Origin: JACVRW01 sp963808775
Lineage (GTDB): Bacteria; Actinomycetota; Thermoleophilia; Solirubrobacterales; Thermoleophilaceae
Reading direction: 5' to 3'
DNA: 64,000 nt
Assembly (NCBI GenBank): GCA_963808775.1
Contig: CAWEGR010000002.1
Span: 26,319 to 90,318, forward strand
Part shown: piece after piece, positions 37,267-48,423 of the stretch
Layout: every line of letters starts with the position of its first letter
Numbering within the stretch: the first letter of the stretch is position 1
Translations under genes and position numbers: made by a program
Notes under the pieces: model-generated
Databases searched by the model: none
The model's input: only the letters and a program-made list of their open reading frames with translations
What the model was told of the DNA's origin: nothing

Positions 37267-37317
37267 GCGCGATGGCGGGGTCCCGCGGCGACTTCCATAG
37301 AATCGCGCCGGCCTCAC

Positions 37318-39000
37318 ATGCCTGAGCACGACGTCCTCGTCATCGGAGCCGGTCTCGCCGGCCAGCGCGCGGCCCTCGCGGCGGCCGACCTCGGCGCATC
37401 CGTCGGGATCATCTCGAAGGTCCACCCGGTGCGCTCGCACTCGAACGCCGCCCAGGGCGGGATCAACGCGTCGCTCGACCCCGAGGACTCCTGGGAGTCG
37501 CACGCGTTCGACACCGTCAAGGGCTCGGACTACCTGGGCGACCAGGACGCGATCGAGATCATGTGCCGTGAGGCGCCCGAGGAGCTCCTCACCCTCGAGC
37601 ACCTCGGCGTGACCTTCCACCGCAACGACCAGGGCCGGCTCGGCAAGCGCGCCTTCGGCGGAGCCAGCGCCGCCCGCACCTACTACGTCGCGGACATCAC
37701 GGGCCAGGCGATCCTGCACGTGCTCTACGAGCAGCTCATGAAGTTCGAGGAGGTGTACCGCTACGAGGAGTGGTTCACCACGGCGCTCGTCCAGGACGAC
37801 GACGGCCGCATCGCCGGCGCCGTGACTCGCAACATCCGCGACGGCTCGATGGAGCTGTTCGCGGCCAAGGCCGTGATCCTCGCGAGCGGCGGCAACGGAC
37901 AGATCTACAACCCGACCACGAATGCGCTCATCTGCACCGGGGACGGGATCGCAATGGCATACCGGATCGGCGCGCCGCTGATGGACATGGAGATGATCCA
38001 GTACCACCCGACGACGCTCGCCGGGCTCGGCCTGCTGATCACCGAGGGAGCGCGCGGCGAGGGGGCGCATCTCTACAACGCCCAGGGCGAGCGCTTCATG
38101 GAGAAGTACGCGCCGAACAAGATGGAGCTCGCCTCGCGCGACGTGGTCTCGCGCGCCGAGCAGACCGAGATCGACGAGGGCCGCGGATTTCCCGACGGGA
38201 CGGTGGCGCTCGACATCACCGTCGTGCCGCGCAAGCGCATCCACGAGGCGCTGCGCGAGATCGTCAACGTCGGCCGCGACTTCGCGGGCGTCGACATCAC
38301 GCGCGAGCCCATCCACATCAAGCCGGGCAACCACTACGTCATGGGCGGGGTCAAGACCGACATCCACGGGCGCACGCCGATCCCCGGCCTGTACGCCGCG
38401 GGCGAGGTGGCCTGCGTCTCCGTGCACGGCGGCAACCGCCTCGGCGCGAACTCGCTCCTCGACACGCTCGTCTTCGGCCGCCGCTCGGGTGAGCACGCGG
38501 CGAAGGCGGTTCACGGCACGCCGATGCCGTCCCCGTCGCGGGCCGCGCTCGACGACGAGGCGGCGATGATCGACGCGATCGTGCGCCGCGAGCCGACGGG
38601 CCGCCGCGTCTCCGAGATCAAGGCGGAGCTCGGCGAGGTGATGGACAAGCACGTGGCCGTCTTCCGCGACGAGGCCGGCCTCGCCGAGGCGCTCGAGACC
38701 GTGAGGCGGCTCATGGAGGAGGCCGAGAACGTGGCCGTCGACGACAAGGGCTCCGTCTTCAACCAGGACGTGCTCGGCGCCCTCGAGCTCCAGTTCATGC
38801 TCGACAACGCCGAGACGATCGTGGTCTCGGCGATCGAGCGCAGGGAGAGCCGCGGCGCCCAGTACCGCACGGACTTTCCGGAGCGCAAGGACGAGGAGTG
38901 GCTCAAGCACATCAACGTCGCGCGCAACGGGGCCGAGCCCGACATCTCCTACTCGGAGGTAACCATGACCCAGTGGGAGCCTCAGGAGCGCACCTACTGA
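37318..39000 (+). CDS. sdhA: Succinate dehydrogenase/fumarate reductase flavoprotein subunit
   Basis: 560 aa. FAD-binding VLVIGAGLAGQRAALAA, covalent-FAD-type His in PVRSHSNAAQGGINASL, substrate residues in GGASAARTYYVADITGQAIL, LASGGNGQIYNPTTNA, MEMIQYHPTTLAG, ITEGARGEGAHLYN, GNHYVMGGVKTDIHGRTPI, VSVHGGNRLGANSLLDTLVFGR. All catalytic elements of SdhA/FrdA are present. The stop overlaps the sdhB start by one base (TGATG). Followed by sdhB and a CCG-domain protein instead of SdhC/SdhD, so this belongs to the non-classical complex II type. Confidence 0.95.
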   Translation: MPEHDVLVIGAGLAGQRAALAAADLGASVGIISKVHPVRSHSNAAQGGINASLDPEDSWESHAFDTVKGSDYLGDQDAIEIMCREAPEELLTLEHLGVTFHRNDQGRLGKRAFGGASAARTYYVADITGQAILHVLYEQLMKFEEVYRYEEWFTTALVQDDDGRIAGAVTRNIRDGSMELFAAKAVILASGGNGQIYNPTTNALICTGDGIAMAYRIGAPLMDMEMIQYHPTTLAGLGLLITEGARGEGAHLYNAQGERFMEKYAPNKMELASRDVVSRAEQTEIDEGRGFPDGTVALDITVVPRKRIHEALREIVNVGRDFAGVDITREPIHIKPGNHYVMGGVKTDIHGRTPIPGLYAAGEVACVSVHGGNRLGANSLLDTLVFGRRSGEHAAKAVHGTPMPSPSRAALDDEAAMIDAIVRREPTGRRVSEIKAELGEVMDKHVAVFRDEAGLAEALETVRRLMEEAENVAVDDKGSVFNQDVLGALELQFMLDNAETIVVSAIERRESRGAQYRTDFPERKDEEWLKHINVARNGAEPDISYSEVTMTQWEPQERTY

Positions 39001-40097
39001 TGGCCGACTACACCCTCAAGATCCGCCGCTTCGATCCCGAGTCCGCGGAGCCCGCGTACTGGCAGGACTTCCAGGCGGAGCTGCCGCCGGAGCGCTCGGT
39101 GCTCGACGCGATCCTGCAGATCAAGGACCGCGAGGACGCCTCGATCGGCATCCGCTGCTCGTGTCGCGCCGCCATCTGCGGCTCCTGCGGCGTGAAGATC
39201 AACGGACGCTCCGCGCTCGCCTGCAACACGCGCATCGGCGAGGCCGCCGATCGCGCGCGCGACGGCGCGATCACGGTCGAGCCGATGGGCAACATGCCCG
39301 TGCTGAAGGACCTGATCACGGACATGGAGGCGGTCCACTGGAAGAAGGTCCGCCGCGTGGTGCCCTGGCTGCTTCCGGCGGAGGAGCCGCCCGAGAACCA
39401 GGAGTACATCGTGCCGGCCGAGGCGATGCTCGACGTGACGCAGGCGATGGCCTGCATCCACTGCGGCGTCTGCGTGTCCTCGTGCCTGTCGATGGAGGTC
39501 GACCCGGAGTTCATCGGCCCCGCGGCGCTCGCCAAGGCCTACCGCTTCGTGGGCGACCCGCGCGACGGCGAGCAGGAGTCGCGCCTGCGCGACCTCGCCG
39601 AGGACCCGCACGGGATCTACGACTGCACCCACTGCTTCGCCTGCGTCGAGGTCTGCCCCAAGGACGTGGCGCCGATGGACCAGATCATGCGCCTGCGCCG
39701 CCGCGCCACGAACGACTTCGAGATCAAGGACGAGAACAACGGCTACGGCCACGAGAAGGCGTTCGTCAACATCATCGAGAAGTGGGGCACGCTGCACGAG
39801 GCGCAGCTGTTGCCGCGCTCCTTCGGCGACGGGTCGCTCGTCAAGGGCCAGCTGCGGCCGAGCGGCGCCAAGCAGCTGACACAGAACCTGCCGACCATCA
39901 TCGGCGGCCTGAAGTCAGGCAAGGTCAAGCCGACGAAGGCGCTCATTCACCCGAAGCTGCCGGACCAGAAACAGGTGCGGCGGATCGTCAAGGAGATCGA
40001 GTCGAAGGACGAGCGCCTCGAGCTCAACCTGTACATCATCGGCGAGATGGCCGGCGAGGAGATCGGCGCGTTCGCCGAGGAGGCTGACGAAGCATGA
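39000..40097 (+). CDS. sdhB: Succinate dehydrogenase/fumarate reductase iron-sulfur subunit, C-terminally extended
   Basis: 365 aa, about 110 longer than typical SdhB. [2Fe-2S] ligands Cys53/55/60/63/75 (CSCRAAICGSCG ... ALAC), then two ferredoxin-like clusters CIHCGVCVSSC (~157-167) and CTHCFACVEVC (~209-219) followed by PKDVAPMDQI, which bind [4Fe-4S] and [3Fe-4S]/[4Fe-4S]. The extra C-terminal region (NNGYGHEKAFVNIIEKWGTL, then GGLKSGKVKPTKALIHPKLP) is characteristic of SdhB proteins that pair with an HdrB-like partner. Start overlaps sdhA by 1 bp and the end overlaps the next gene by 4 bp. Confidence 0.94.
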   Translation: MADYTLKIRRFDPESAEPAYWQDFQAELPPERSVLDAILQIKDREDASIGIRCSCRAAICGSCGVKINGRSALACNTRIGEAADRARDGAITVEPMGNMPVLKDLITDMEAVHWKKVRRVVPWLLPAEEPPENQEYIVPAEAMLDVTQAMACIHCGVCVSSCLSMEVDPEFIGPAALAKAYRFVGDPRDGEQESRLRDLAEDPHGIYDCTHCFACVEVCPKDVAPMDQIMRLRRRATNDFEIKDENNGYGHEKAFVNIIEKWGTLHEAQLLPRSFGDGSLVKGQLRPSGAKQLTQNLPTIIGGLKSGKVKPTKALIHPKLPDQKQVRRIVKEIESKDERLELNLYIIGEMAGEEIGAFAEEADEA

Positions 40098-40996
40098 AGC
40101 TGGCGTACTGGCCCGGCTGCGTGTCCCGCGGCTTCACCCCCGAGCTGCACGGCTCGGTCGAGAAGATCGCGCCCCTGCTCGACCTCGAGCTGGTCGAGCT
40201 CGACCGCGCGAACTGCTGCGGGGCCGGCGTGATCGCCGAGCACAACCAGGAGCTCGTGGACACGCTCAACGCGCGCACGTTCGCCATGGCGCAGGACGTC
40301 TCGGACGCCGTCGGCATGATGAACATCTGCTCGACCTGCCAGGGAGCGCAGTCCGAGTGCCAGCAGCGCCTGGACGCGGCCGGCGACTACCGGGCGACGG
40401 TGAACGAGCACCTCGAGCCCGAGGGTCTCTCGTACCGCTCGGGTGACGGCTGGTGGAACAAGAACTTCCTCTGGATCCTCGTCGAGGAGATCGGGCTCGA
40501 CGAGCTGCGCTCGCGCGTCAAGCGCCCGCTCGAGGGGCTGCGGCTGGCGCCCTTCTACGGCTGCTACGTCGTGCGGCCCTCGAAGCGGCTCAACTTCGAC
40601 GAGTACCCCGAGCGCGACCGCTACCTCGGCATGGTGATCGAGGCGCTCGGCGGCGAGGCCGTGGACTACGCGGGCGCCCGCAAGTGCTGCGGCTTCCCGG
40701 TCATCACGATGAACCGCACCACCTCGCTGCGCCAGGCGGGACGCCACCTCGCCGACGCGATCGACGCCGGCGCGGACGCGCTCGTCACGCCCTGCCCGCT
40801 CTGCCACCTGAACCTCGACCTGCAGCAGCCCGCCGCTGCGAGCTTCGTCGAGCGCGACCTCGGCATCCCGGTGCTCCACCTCCCGCAGGCGGTCGGCCTG
40901 GCGCTCGGCCTCGAGCCGAAGGAGCTCGGCATGGGCAAGCACGTCGTCTCGACGAAGGACGTGCAGCGCAAGGTCGCCGAGCTCGCCGCGGCTTAG
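40094..40996 (+). CDS. HdrB-like CCG-domain protein, putative complex II membrane/quinone module
   Basis: 300 aa, two CCG (cysteine-rich) domains: first NCCGAG (~39-44) with NICSTCQGA, second ARKCCGFPVI with TPCPLCHLNLD. These motifs bind a noncubane [4Fe-4S] cluster in HdrB and in the SdhE subunit of archaeal/cyanobacterial-type complex II. It has no membrane span, so the enzyme would attach peripherally, with this subunit passing electrons to quinone or another carrier. Starts within the sdhB stop (ATGA) and completes an sdhA-sdhB-CCG operon lacking SdhC/SdhD. Confidence 0.9.
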   Translation: MKLAYWPGCVSRGFTPELHGSVEKIAPLLDLELVELDRANCCGAGVIAEHNQELVDTLNARTFAMAQDVSDAVGMMNICSTCQGAQSECQQRLDAAGDYRATVNEHLEPEGLSYRSGDGWWNKNFLWILVEEIGLDELRSRVKRPLEGLRLAPFYGCYVVRPSKRLNFDEYPERDRYLGMVIEALGGEAVDYAGARKCCGFPVITMNRTTSLRQAGRHLADAIDAGADALVTPCPLCHLNLDLQQPAAASFVERDLGIPVLHLPQAVGLALGLEPKELGMGKHVVSTKDVQRKVAELAAA

Positions 40997-41014
40997 CCTG
41001 CGTCCGAGGTACGT

Positions 41015-41287
41015 CTAGACGTCGTGCTCGCGGGCCAGCGGCGCTGACTGAGGCATTCCCTTGAGTCCCGCCTCCTGGAAGATCGGCGGCATCTCAGGGT
41101 CGGAGAGCAGGTCGTTATAGCCGTCCTCGTCCATGTCGAAGACCACCCAGATCCGGTCGTCCTCATTGGGATCGCGAAAGACGTGCGCGCCCTTGGACCC
41201 ATGCTCACTTCGCTTGTCGGCGCCCTTCGTCGAGAAGGCGCTCCAGAAGCGCTCAAAATCCTCGATTCTCACCGTGGACAGGACCAT
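41015..41287 (-). CDS. Small ferredoxin-fold-like protein (antibiotic-biosynthesis-monooxygenase/EthD-like), unknown
   Basis: 90 aa. Alternating hydrophobic strand/helix pattern: MVLSTVRIEDFERFWSAFST, then HVFRDPNEDDRIWVVFDMDE and a helix (GYNDLLSDPEMPPIFQEAGL). The pattern recalls dimeric alpha+beta barrel proteins of the ABM superfamily; no catalytic motif can be assigned. The start has a strong AGGAGAG upstream (41291-41297). Convergent with the sdh operon (18 bp apart). Family resemblance is by fold pattern only. Confidence 0.65.
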   Translation of the reverse strand: MVLSTVRIEDFERFWSAFSTKGADKRSEHGSKGAHVFRDPNEDDRIWVVFDMDEDGYNDLLSDPEMPPIFQEAGLKGMPQSAPLAREHDV

Positions 41288-41389
41288 CTCTCCTCCTTAG
41301 GTGGATGTGCCGTCGCTCCTGCGACGAGGCCACACGCGAGTATCCCGCGAGAAGGGGAGGCTCGCCACCTCGTCCAGCGCGCGTACCCC

Positions 41390-41908
41390 GGCCGCGGGGG
41401 CGGGCCCGATCGCGGGGACATATGGTTCAGGGCACGAAGGCGCTGCTCGCACGGGCTCCGACAGCTTCCGTTACCGAGGTGCGGATGCGAGCGGGGCGTC
41501 ACAGGTCGCGACGGCGAGCATGTCCGTGCAGCCGCCGGCGTTCGGCTCCGTCCACCCTGGTCTCGCTCGAGCCTCGCCGCCAGGCGTATCCCGGCGCGCG
41601 GACCGGTCACGGTCCGCGTGCGCAACCGGAACGCCTTCGCGGTCACCGGCAGCCTGCGCGGCGCCACCGCCCGCAAGGTCAAGATCGGGCCGCGGCGAAA
41701 GCGCGTGCGGCTCGCCCGCCGCGCCCTCGACGTCGAAGCCGGAGCCGCCGAGCGCGTGAGGCTCCGCCTGCCCCGGCCGCTGCGCCGCCTCCTGCGGCGG
41801 AACGGCCGGCTCGCCCTGCGCCTCACCGCAACCGTCGAGGACCCCGCCGGGAACTCACGGACCGTCGCGAAGCGGGTCACGCCGAGGCTGAGGAAGAAGC
41901 GCCGCTGA
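41390..41908 (+). pseudogene. Remnant of a secreted Ig-like/AGN-tail surface protein
   Basis: Two frames together recall a secreted repeat protein. One (41440-41540) contains GSDSFRYRGADASGASQVAT followed by ASMSVQP, a cadherin/Ig-like repeat end. The next frame (~41600-41908) continues VTVRVRNRNAFAVTGSLRG, then RRLLRRNGRLALRLTATVED and PAGNSRTVAKRV, a basic C-terminal module like those at the ends of the two RTX-like proteins at 48-51 kb. There is no plausible start or signal peptide upstream and the frame is broken near 41585. A terminator-like hairpin directly follows the stop. Probably a truncated gene. Confidence 0.65.
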
Positions 41909-41957
41909 GACCTACCGGGAGGCCGCCTCCCGGGCGGCCTCCGCGGCGGTCGGTCTC
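41906..41957 (+). terminator. Long hairpin after the 41.4-kb remnant
   Basis: Inner 10-bp stem GGAGGCCGCC/GGCGGCCTCC (41918-41942, 5-nt loop) inside an outer TGAGACC/GGTCTCA pairing. It begins at the remnant's stop codon, so it was probably that gene's terminator. Bases 41958-42135 show no further gene. Confidence 0.6.
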
Positions 41958-42135
41958 ACTCCGTCGGGTCCCGCTACTACCCCGTTCCGTCCCGACACAA
42001 GTTCAGTGGGGATGATGCCCGACCGCCGCGCGAATCTCGCCACCCCTGGCATGTGATTCTCGGAGTACGTTTCGGGGTACCCCTCGGGGGATGCCCACTC
42101 CCCCCTTCTCCCCCGAACGGGCGTAGGATCTCACC

Positions 42136-42769
42136 GTGCCCACGGTCGTCTCGTCGAAGTTCGAGGATCTCGTCAGCATCGGTCTCGCCGCCCTGATCGG
42201 CGAGGACCAGAATCTCGAGCTGGTCGAGGCGGACGTGCCGATCGAGGGTCTCGAGACCGCGATCGAGCGCCACGACCCCGACGTGGTGCTCCTGAACTTC
42301 GGCTCCCTGCGCACCCCCGCGCGCGTCTACGAGCTGCACCAGGCCTATCCCGAGACGCGCCTCGCCGTGCTCGCCAACCGGCCCACGGCCGCCGAGTGCA
42401 ACCAGATGCTGTCGCTCGGGGCGACCGCCTGCCTGTCCAAGGAGACGGAGGGCCGCGACATCGTCAACGCCATCCACCTCGCCTCGCGCGGGATGCACGT
42501 GCTGCCGCGCTCTGCCGCCGCCGCGGGAACCGTCGAGAGCCTCGCCGTTCAGGGCGCCGACCTGCTCACGCCCCGCGAGGCCGAGGTGCTGACGCTGCTG
42601 CAGGAGGGCGCGACCAACTCGCAGATCGCGCTGCGGCTCTCGATCGGAATCGAGACCGTGCGCACCCACGCGCGCAACATCTACCGCAAGCTCGGCATCC
42701 GCTCGCGGCGCGAGCTGATCAGCCTGACCCGGCAGGAGCCGGTCGCCGTCGACGAGGAGCGACGCCCGG

Positions 42770-42780
<11 letters not shown>
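42136..42780 (+). CDS. LuxR-family regulator with a degenerate receiver domain
   Basis: 214 aa from GTG. The N-terminal ~120 residues have the receiver fold (DLVSIGLAALIGEDQNLELV, DPDVVLLNFGSLRTP, LGATACLSKETEGRDIVNAI), but the phosphoacceptor position holds Asn54 (VLLN) instead of Asp. The C-terminal LuxR HTH reads LLTPREAEVLTLLQEGATNSQ, then IGIETVRTHARNIYRKLGIR, the canonical NarL/FixJ type. So this is a response-regulator-like protein probably not controlled by ordinary phosphorylation. No sensor kinase is adjacent. Its 3' end overlaps the convergent lysC-asd gene by 11 bp. Confidence 0.87.
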
Positions 42781-45082
<2,302 letters not shown>

Positions 45083-45117
45083 CGGGCGCGAACGATAGAC
45101 GCGGCTAGCCTGCGGGC

Positions 45118-46374
45118 GTGCCCAGCGACGCCGACCGGCGCAGGCTGCTCTCGCTCGCCGCGATCGCGGCGGTGGGGCTGGCCGCGCTCGTGACCGGGGT
45201 GGTGGTCGGAGCCGGTCACGACACGGAGGAGGCCACGGGCGGCCCGGTACCGGAGGCGGGCCGGGCGGAGCCGCGCACGCGCGTCTCCTTCCTCGCGCGC
45301 ATCCTTCCGCCGGCGGCTCCCGCCCGGGAGGACGAGCCCCGGGGACCCTCGGTCCCGCGCAACGTGGTCGACCTGGCGCGGCGCCTGCCCGTCGAGCGCA
45401 AGGTCGCGCAGCTCTTCGTGTTCGGCTTCCCCGGACGCAGCACGAGCGCCGAGGTGTTCGGGCGGCTGCGCAGGCTCGACATCGGCGGCTTCGAGCTGAC
45501 GCCGGCGAACGCGACCGACCCGGCCCAGGCGGGCGCGCTCGCGGCCGGCATCAGGAGGGTCGCGCGCCGTTCGGGCCGGGTCCCGCCGCTCGTGCTCGCG
45601 AGCCAACCGGGCGGCGAGCTCAACACGCTGGCCGGCCTGCCCCCGGCGCTTCCGCCCGCCGACATCGCGTCCGCACGCGAGGCCGCGGCCGGGGCGCTCG
45701 ACTCGGGGCGCGCCCTGCGCGAGCTCGGCATCACCGGGGTGCTCGGGCCCTCCGTGGACGTCGGGCTCGAGGCCGGCAGCCCGCTCGGCGCCGAGGTCTA
45801 CTCGGACGATCCGGAGGAGGTGGCGGCGTTCGCGCAGGCCACGGTGCGGGCATACCGGCGAGCGCGCATGTTCAGCTCGGTCGAGCACTTCCCCGGCATC
45901 GGCGGCGCCGATCAGTCGACGGATGCGGGGCCGGCGAGCGTGGGCCTCGACGTGCCGCAGCTCCGGGACCGGGACCTGATCCCCTTCCGCGCGGCGATCC
46001 GCGCGGGCGTGCCCGCGGTGACCCTCGGACACGCGCTCTATCCGTTCAGCGACTTCACGGTCCCCGCCTCGCTGTCGCGCGTCGCCGCGACCGGGCTGCT
46101 CCGCCGCGAGCTCGGCTTCGAGGGCGTCGCGCTCACCGATGACCTCTCCGACCCCGCCGTGAGCACGCTCGTGAGCGTCCCGGACGCCGCCGTGCGGGCC
46201 GTGCGGGCGGGGGCCGACATGGTCCGGATCTCGGGACCGGCCGGCGACCAGCAGGCGGCCTACGTGGCCGTGCTCCGGGCCGTGCGCGACGGCCGCATCG
46301 AGCGCGCGCGGCTCGACGAGGCCATCGGCCGCATCCTGGTCGCGAAGCGCAACTACGGACTGCTGCGGGGCTAG
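45118..46374 (+). CDS. Membrane-anchored GH3 (NagZ-like) protein, catalytic His apparently missing
   Basis: 418 aa from GTG. An N-terminal basic patch plus hydrophobic span (SLAAIAAVGLAALVTGVVVG) suggests a secreted or anchored protein. The GH3 N-terminal barrel follows: VERKVAQLFVFGF, GGFELTPAN, VRAYRRARMFSSVEHFPGIGG, VPAVTLGHALYPF, and the nucleophile region GVALTDDLSDPAV (NagZ has SDDL). In NagZ the loop KHFPGHGD supplies the general acid/base His; here it reads EHFPGIGGADQSTD, lacking that His and the Lys. Activity on GlcNAc-anhMurNAc is therefore doubtful. Divergent from lysC-asd; the stop converges with the molybdopterin enzyme. Confidence 0.8.
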   Translation: MPSDADRRRLLSLAAIAAVGLAALVTGVVVGAGHDTEEATGGPVPEAGRAEPRTRVSFLARILPPAAPAREDEPRGPSVPRNVVDLARRLPVERKVAQLFVFGFPGRSTSAEVFGRLRRLDIGGFELTPANATDPAQAGALAAGIRRVARRSGRVPPLVLASQPGGELNTLAGLPPALPPADIASAREAAAGALDSGRALRELGITGVLGPSVDVGLEAGSPLGAEVYSDDPEEVAAFAQATVRAYRRARMFSSVEHFPGIGGADQSTDAGPASVGLDVPQLRDRDLIPFRAAIRAGVPAVTLGHALYPFSDFTVPASLSRVAATGLLRRELGFEGVALTDDLSDPAVSTLVSVPDAAVRAVRAGADMVRISGPAGDQQAAYVAVLRAVRDGRIERARLDEAIGRILVAKRNYGLLRG

Positions 46375-48375
46375 CGAGCGAGCTCGAGCTCGACGCGGTT
46401 GTCGTTGAAGGTCGGCGCGTTGCCGAGGTCCGTGAGCAGCTGCGGCGTCGTGGCCTGGGCGCTGCGGCCGCCCTCGTAGTCCGCGTTCCACCAGCCCATC
46501 GGCGCCACGAGCACGCCGGGCCGGGCGTCGTCCGAAACCCGCGCCTCGCAGGCGAACGCGCCGCGCTCGTTCCAGACCCGAACGCGCGCGCCGTCCTCGA
46601 TCCCGCGCGTCTGCGCGTCCGCGGGGCTGACGACCACCTCGGGCGCCGGCTGCGCCGAGTGCTGGCGGGCCTGGTTCGCGAAGGTCGAGTTGAGGAACAG
46701 GTGGGTCTTGGGCGTGACGAGCGCGAGCGGGAAGCGCTCGGCGAGGGCCGGCGTCCGCCACCTCGGCGGGCGGCACGTACTCGGCGCGCAGCCGCATGCG
46801 CCCGCCCTCCATCTCGAAGCCGCCCTCCGCGTGCGGCGCCGGGCCCTGGCCGAGCTCGATCTTCTGCCAGCCGCGCTCCCGCAGGCCGTCCTCCTCGAAG
46901 CCGGCGAGCAGGCTGTCCGCGAGCTCCTCGTCGGACTCGCGGAAGAGCGGATCCTCGAGGCCGAGGCGCCCCGCGAGCAGGCGGAACACCTCGGTGTTGG
47001 GCTTCGCCTCGCCGCGCGGCTCGATCGCGGGCTCGTTCCAGGTCAGGTAGTGATGTCCCCAGGAGAAGACCACGTCGAGGTGCTCGAGCTGCGTGGTCGA
47101 GGGGAGCACCACGTCGGCGTGTGCGGCGGTGTCGGTCATGAACTGCTCGAGCACGACCGTGAACAGGTCCTCGCGCCGCAGGCCGGCGAGCACGCGCTCC
47201 TGATCGGGCGCGATCGCGGCGGGGTTCGAGCTCCAGCAGACGAACGCCTTCACCGGGGGCTCGAGCTCAGGGTCGGTGAGGGCGTCGCCGAGCTGGGACA
47301 TGTTGATGCTCCGGACCGGGCCCGGCCTCAGCTCCTCACCCTGGAGCTGCAGATTCGAGACCACCCTCGCCGTGGCCGTCGGGATGTAGGAGCAGCCGCC
47401 GCCGCGGTCGCGCCACGCGCCGGTCAGGGCGGGCAGCGAGGCGAGCGTCGAATACGCGGCGGGCGCGCCGGAGTGGCGCTGCGCGCCCACGCCCAACCGC
47501 AGCAGCGCGGGCCGCGTGCTCGCGAACTCGCGCGCGACGCGCTCGATCGCCTCGCCGGGGACCCCGCTGATCTCGGCCGCTCGCTCGACGCTCCAGTCCT
47601 CGAGCGCCGCCAGCAGCTCGTCATAGCCCTCGGCGTGAGCGCGGCACCACTCCTCGTCCTGGAGGCCCGCGTCCACGATCGCGCGCATCATGCCGAGGCC
47701 GAGCGCGGCGTCGGTCCCGGGCAGCGGGCGCAGGTGCTCGTCGGCCACGCGCGCGGTGCGGCTCCGGAACGGGTCCACCACCACGAGTCGCGCGCCGTTC
47801 TTGCGGGCGTCGAGCAGCTTGCGCCAGAGATGCGGCGCCGTCGACATCGGGTTCCAGCCCCAGACGAGCACGTAGCGGGCGAGCGGCCACTCCTCGGGGT
47901 CGACCTCGGGCGAGAGGCCATGCGCCATGACGGTTCCGACGATCCCGGCGGTCGCGCAGATCGTGCGCTCGAGCTCCGTCGCGCCGAGCGCGTTCATCAC
48001 GCGCGCGCTCATCGTGTTGCTCTGGATCAGCCCCTGCGTGCCCATGTACGAGTACGGCAGGATCGACTCGCCGCCGTGCTCGTCCTGCGCGCGCCGCAGA
48101 CCCGCGGCCACGAGCTCGAGCGCCTCGTCCCAGTCCGCGCGCCGGAACTCGCCGGCTCCCTTGGCGCCCGTGCGCACGAGCGGATGCAGCAGGCGCTCAT
48201 CCGAGTAGACGCGCTCGAGGTAGTTCGAGACCTTGCCGCAGAGGAAGCCGACCGTGATCGGGTGCTCGGGGTCCCCGGCGATCCCCACCGCGCGCCCGTC
48301 CTCGACCGTCGTGTGCATCGCGCACGTGTCGGGACAGTCGTGCGGGCAGGCGCCGCGCGCTACGCGTGTGGCCAT
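46371..48375 (-). CDS. Molybdopterin-dependent oxidoreductase, formate-dehydrogenase/DMSO-reductase family (frameshift near 46752)
   Basis: Starts MATRVARGACPHDCPDTCAM with the [4Fe-4S] ligands Cys10/14/18/46 (GFLCGKVSN). The DMSO-reductase family segments follow: ALGATELERTICATAG, LVVVDPFRSRTARVAD, LPGTDAALGLGMM, and the AHADVVLPSTTQLEH stretch. At ~46752 the frame breaks after EYVPPAEVADA; the next frame restores ALAERFPLALVTPKTHLFLN and ends with the molydopterin-dinucleotide-binding domain (IEDGARVRVWNERG, ending VELELAR). No Tat signal precedes it, so it is probably cytoplasmic. The substrate (formate or other) is undetermined; no accessory subunits are adjacent. Confidence 0.87.
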
Positions 48376-48423
48376 GCGGCCATCGTCCTCCCGTGCCAGG
48401 CCGAATGCAAGGCGGTCCGCGGC

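Noticed and set aside
36487..38910. 807-codon minus-strand frame across the M50 and sdhA genes
   Set aside because: Antisense shadow; both sense genes have intact catalytic motifs.
41183..41600. Treating the whole 41183-41908 frame as one gene
   Set aside because: The first part is antisense to the small ferredoxin-fold-like gene and its upstream region; only the last ~100 codons look protein-like.
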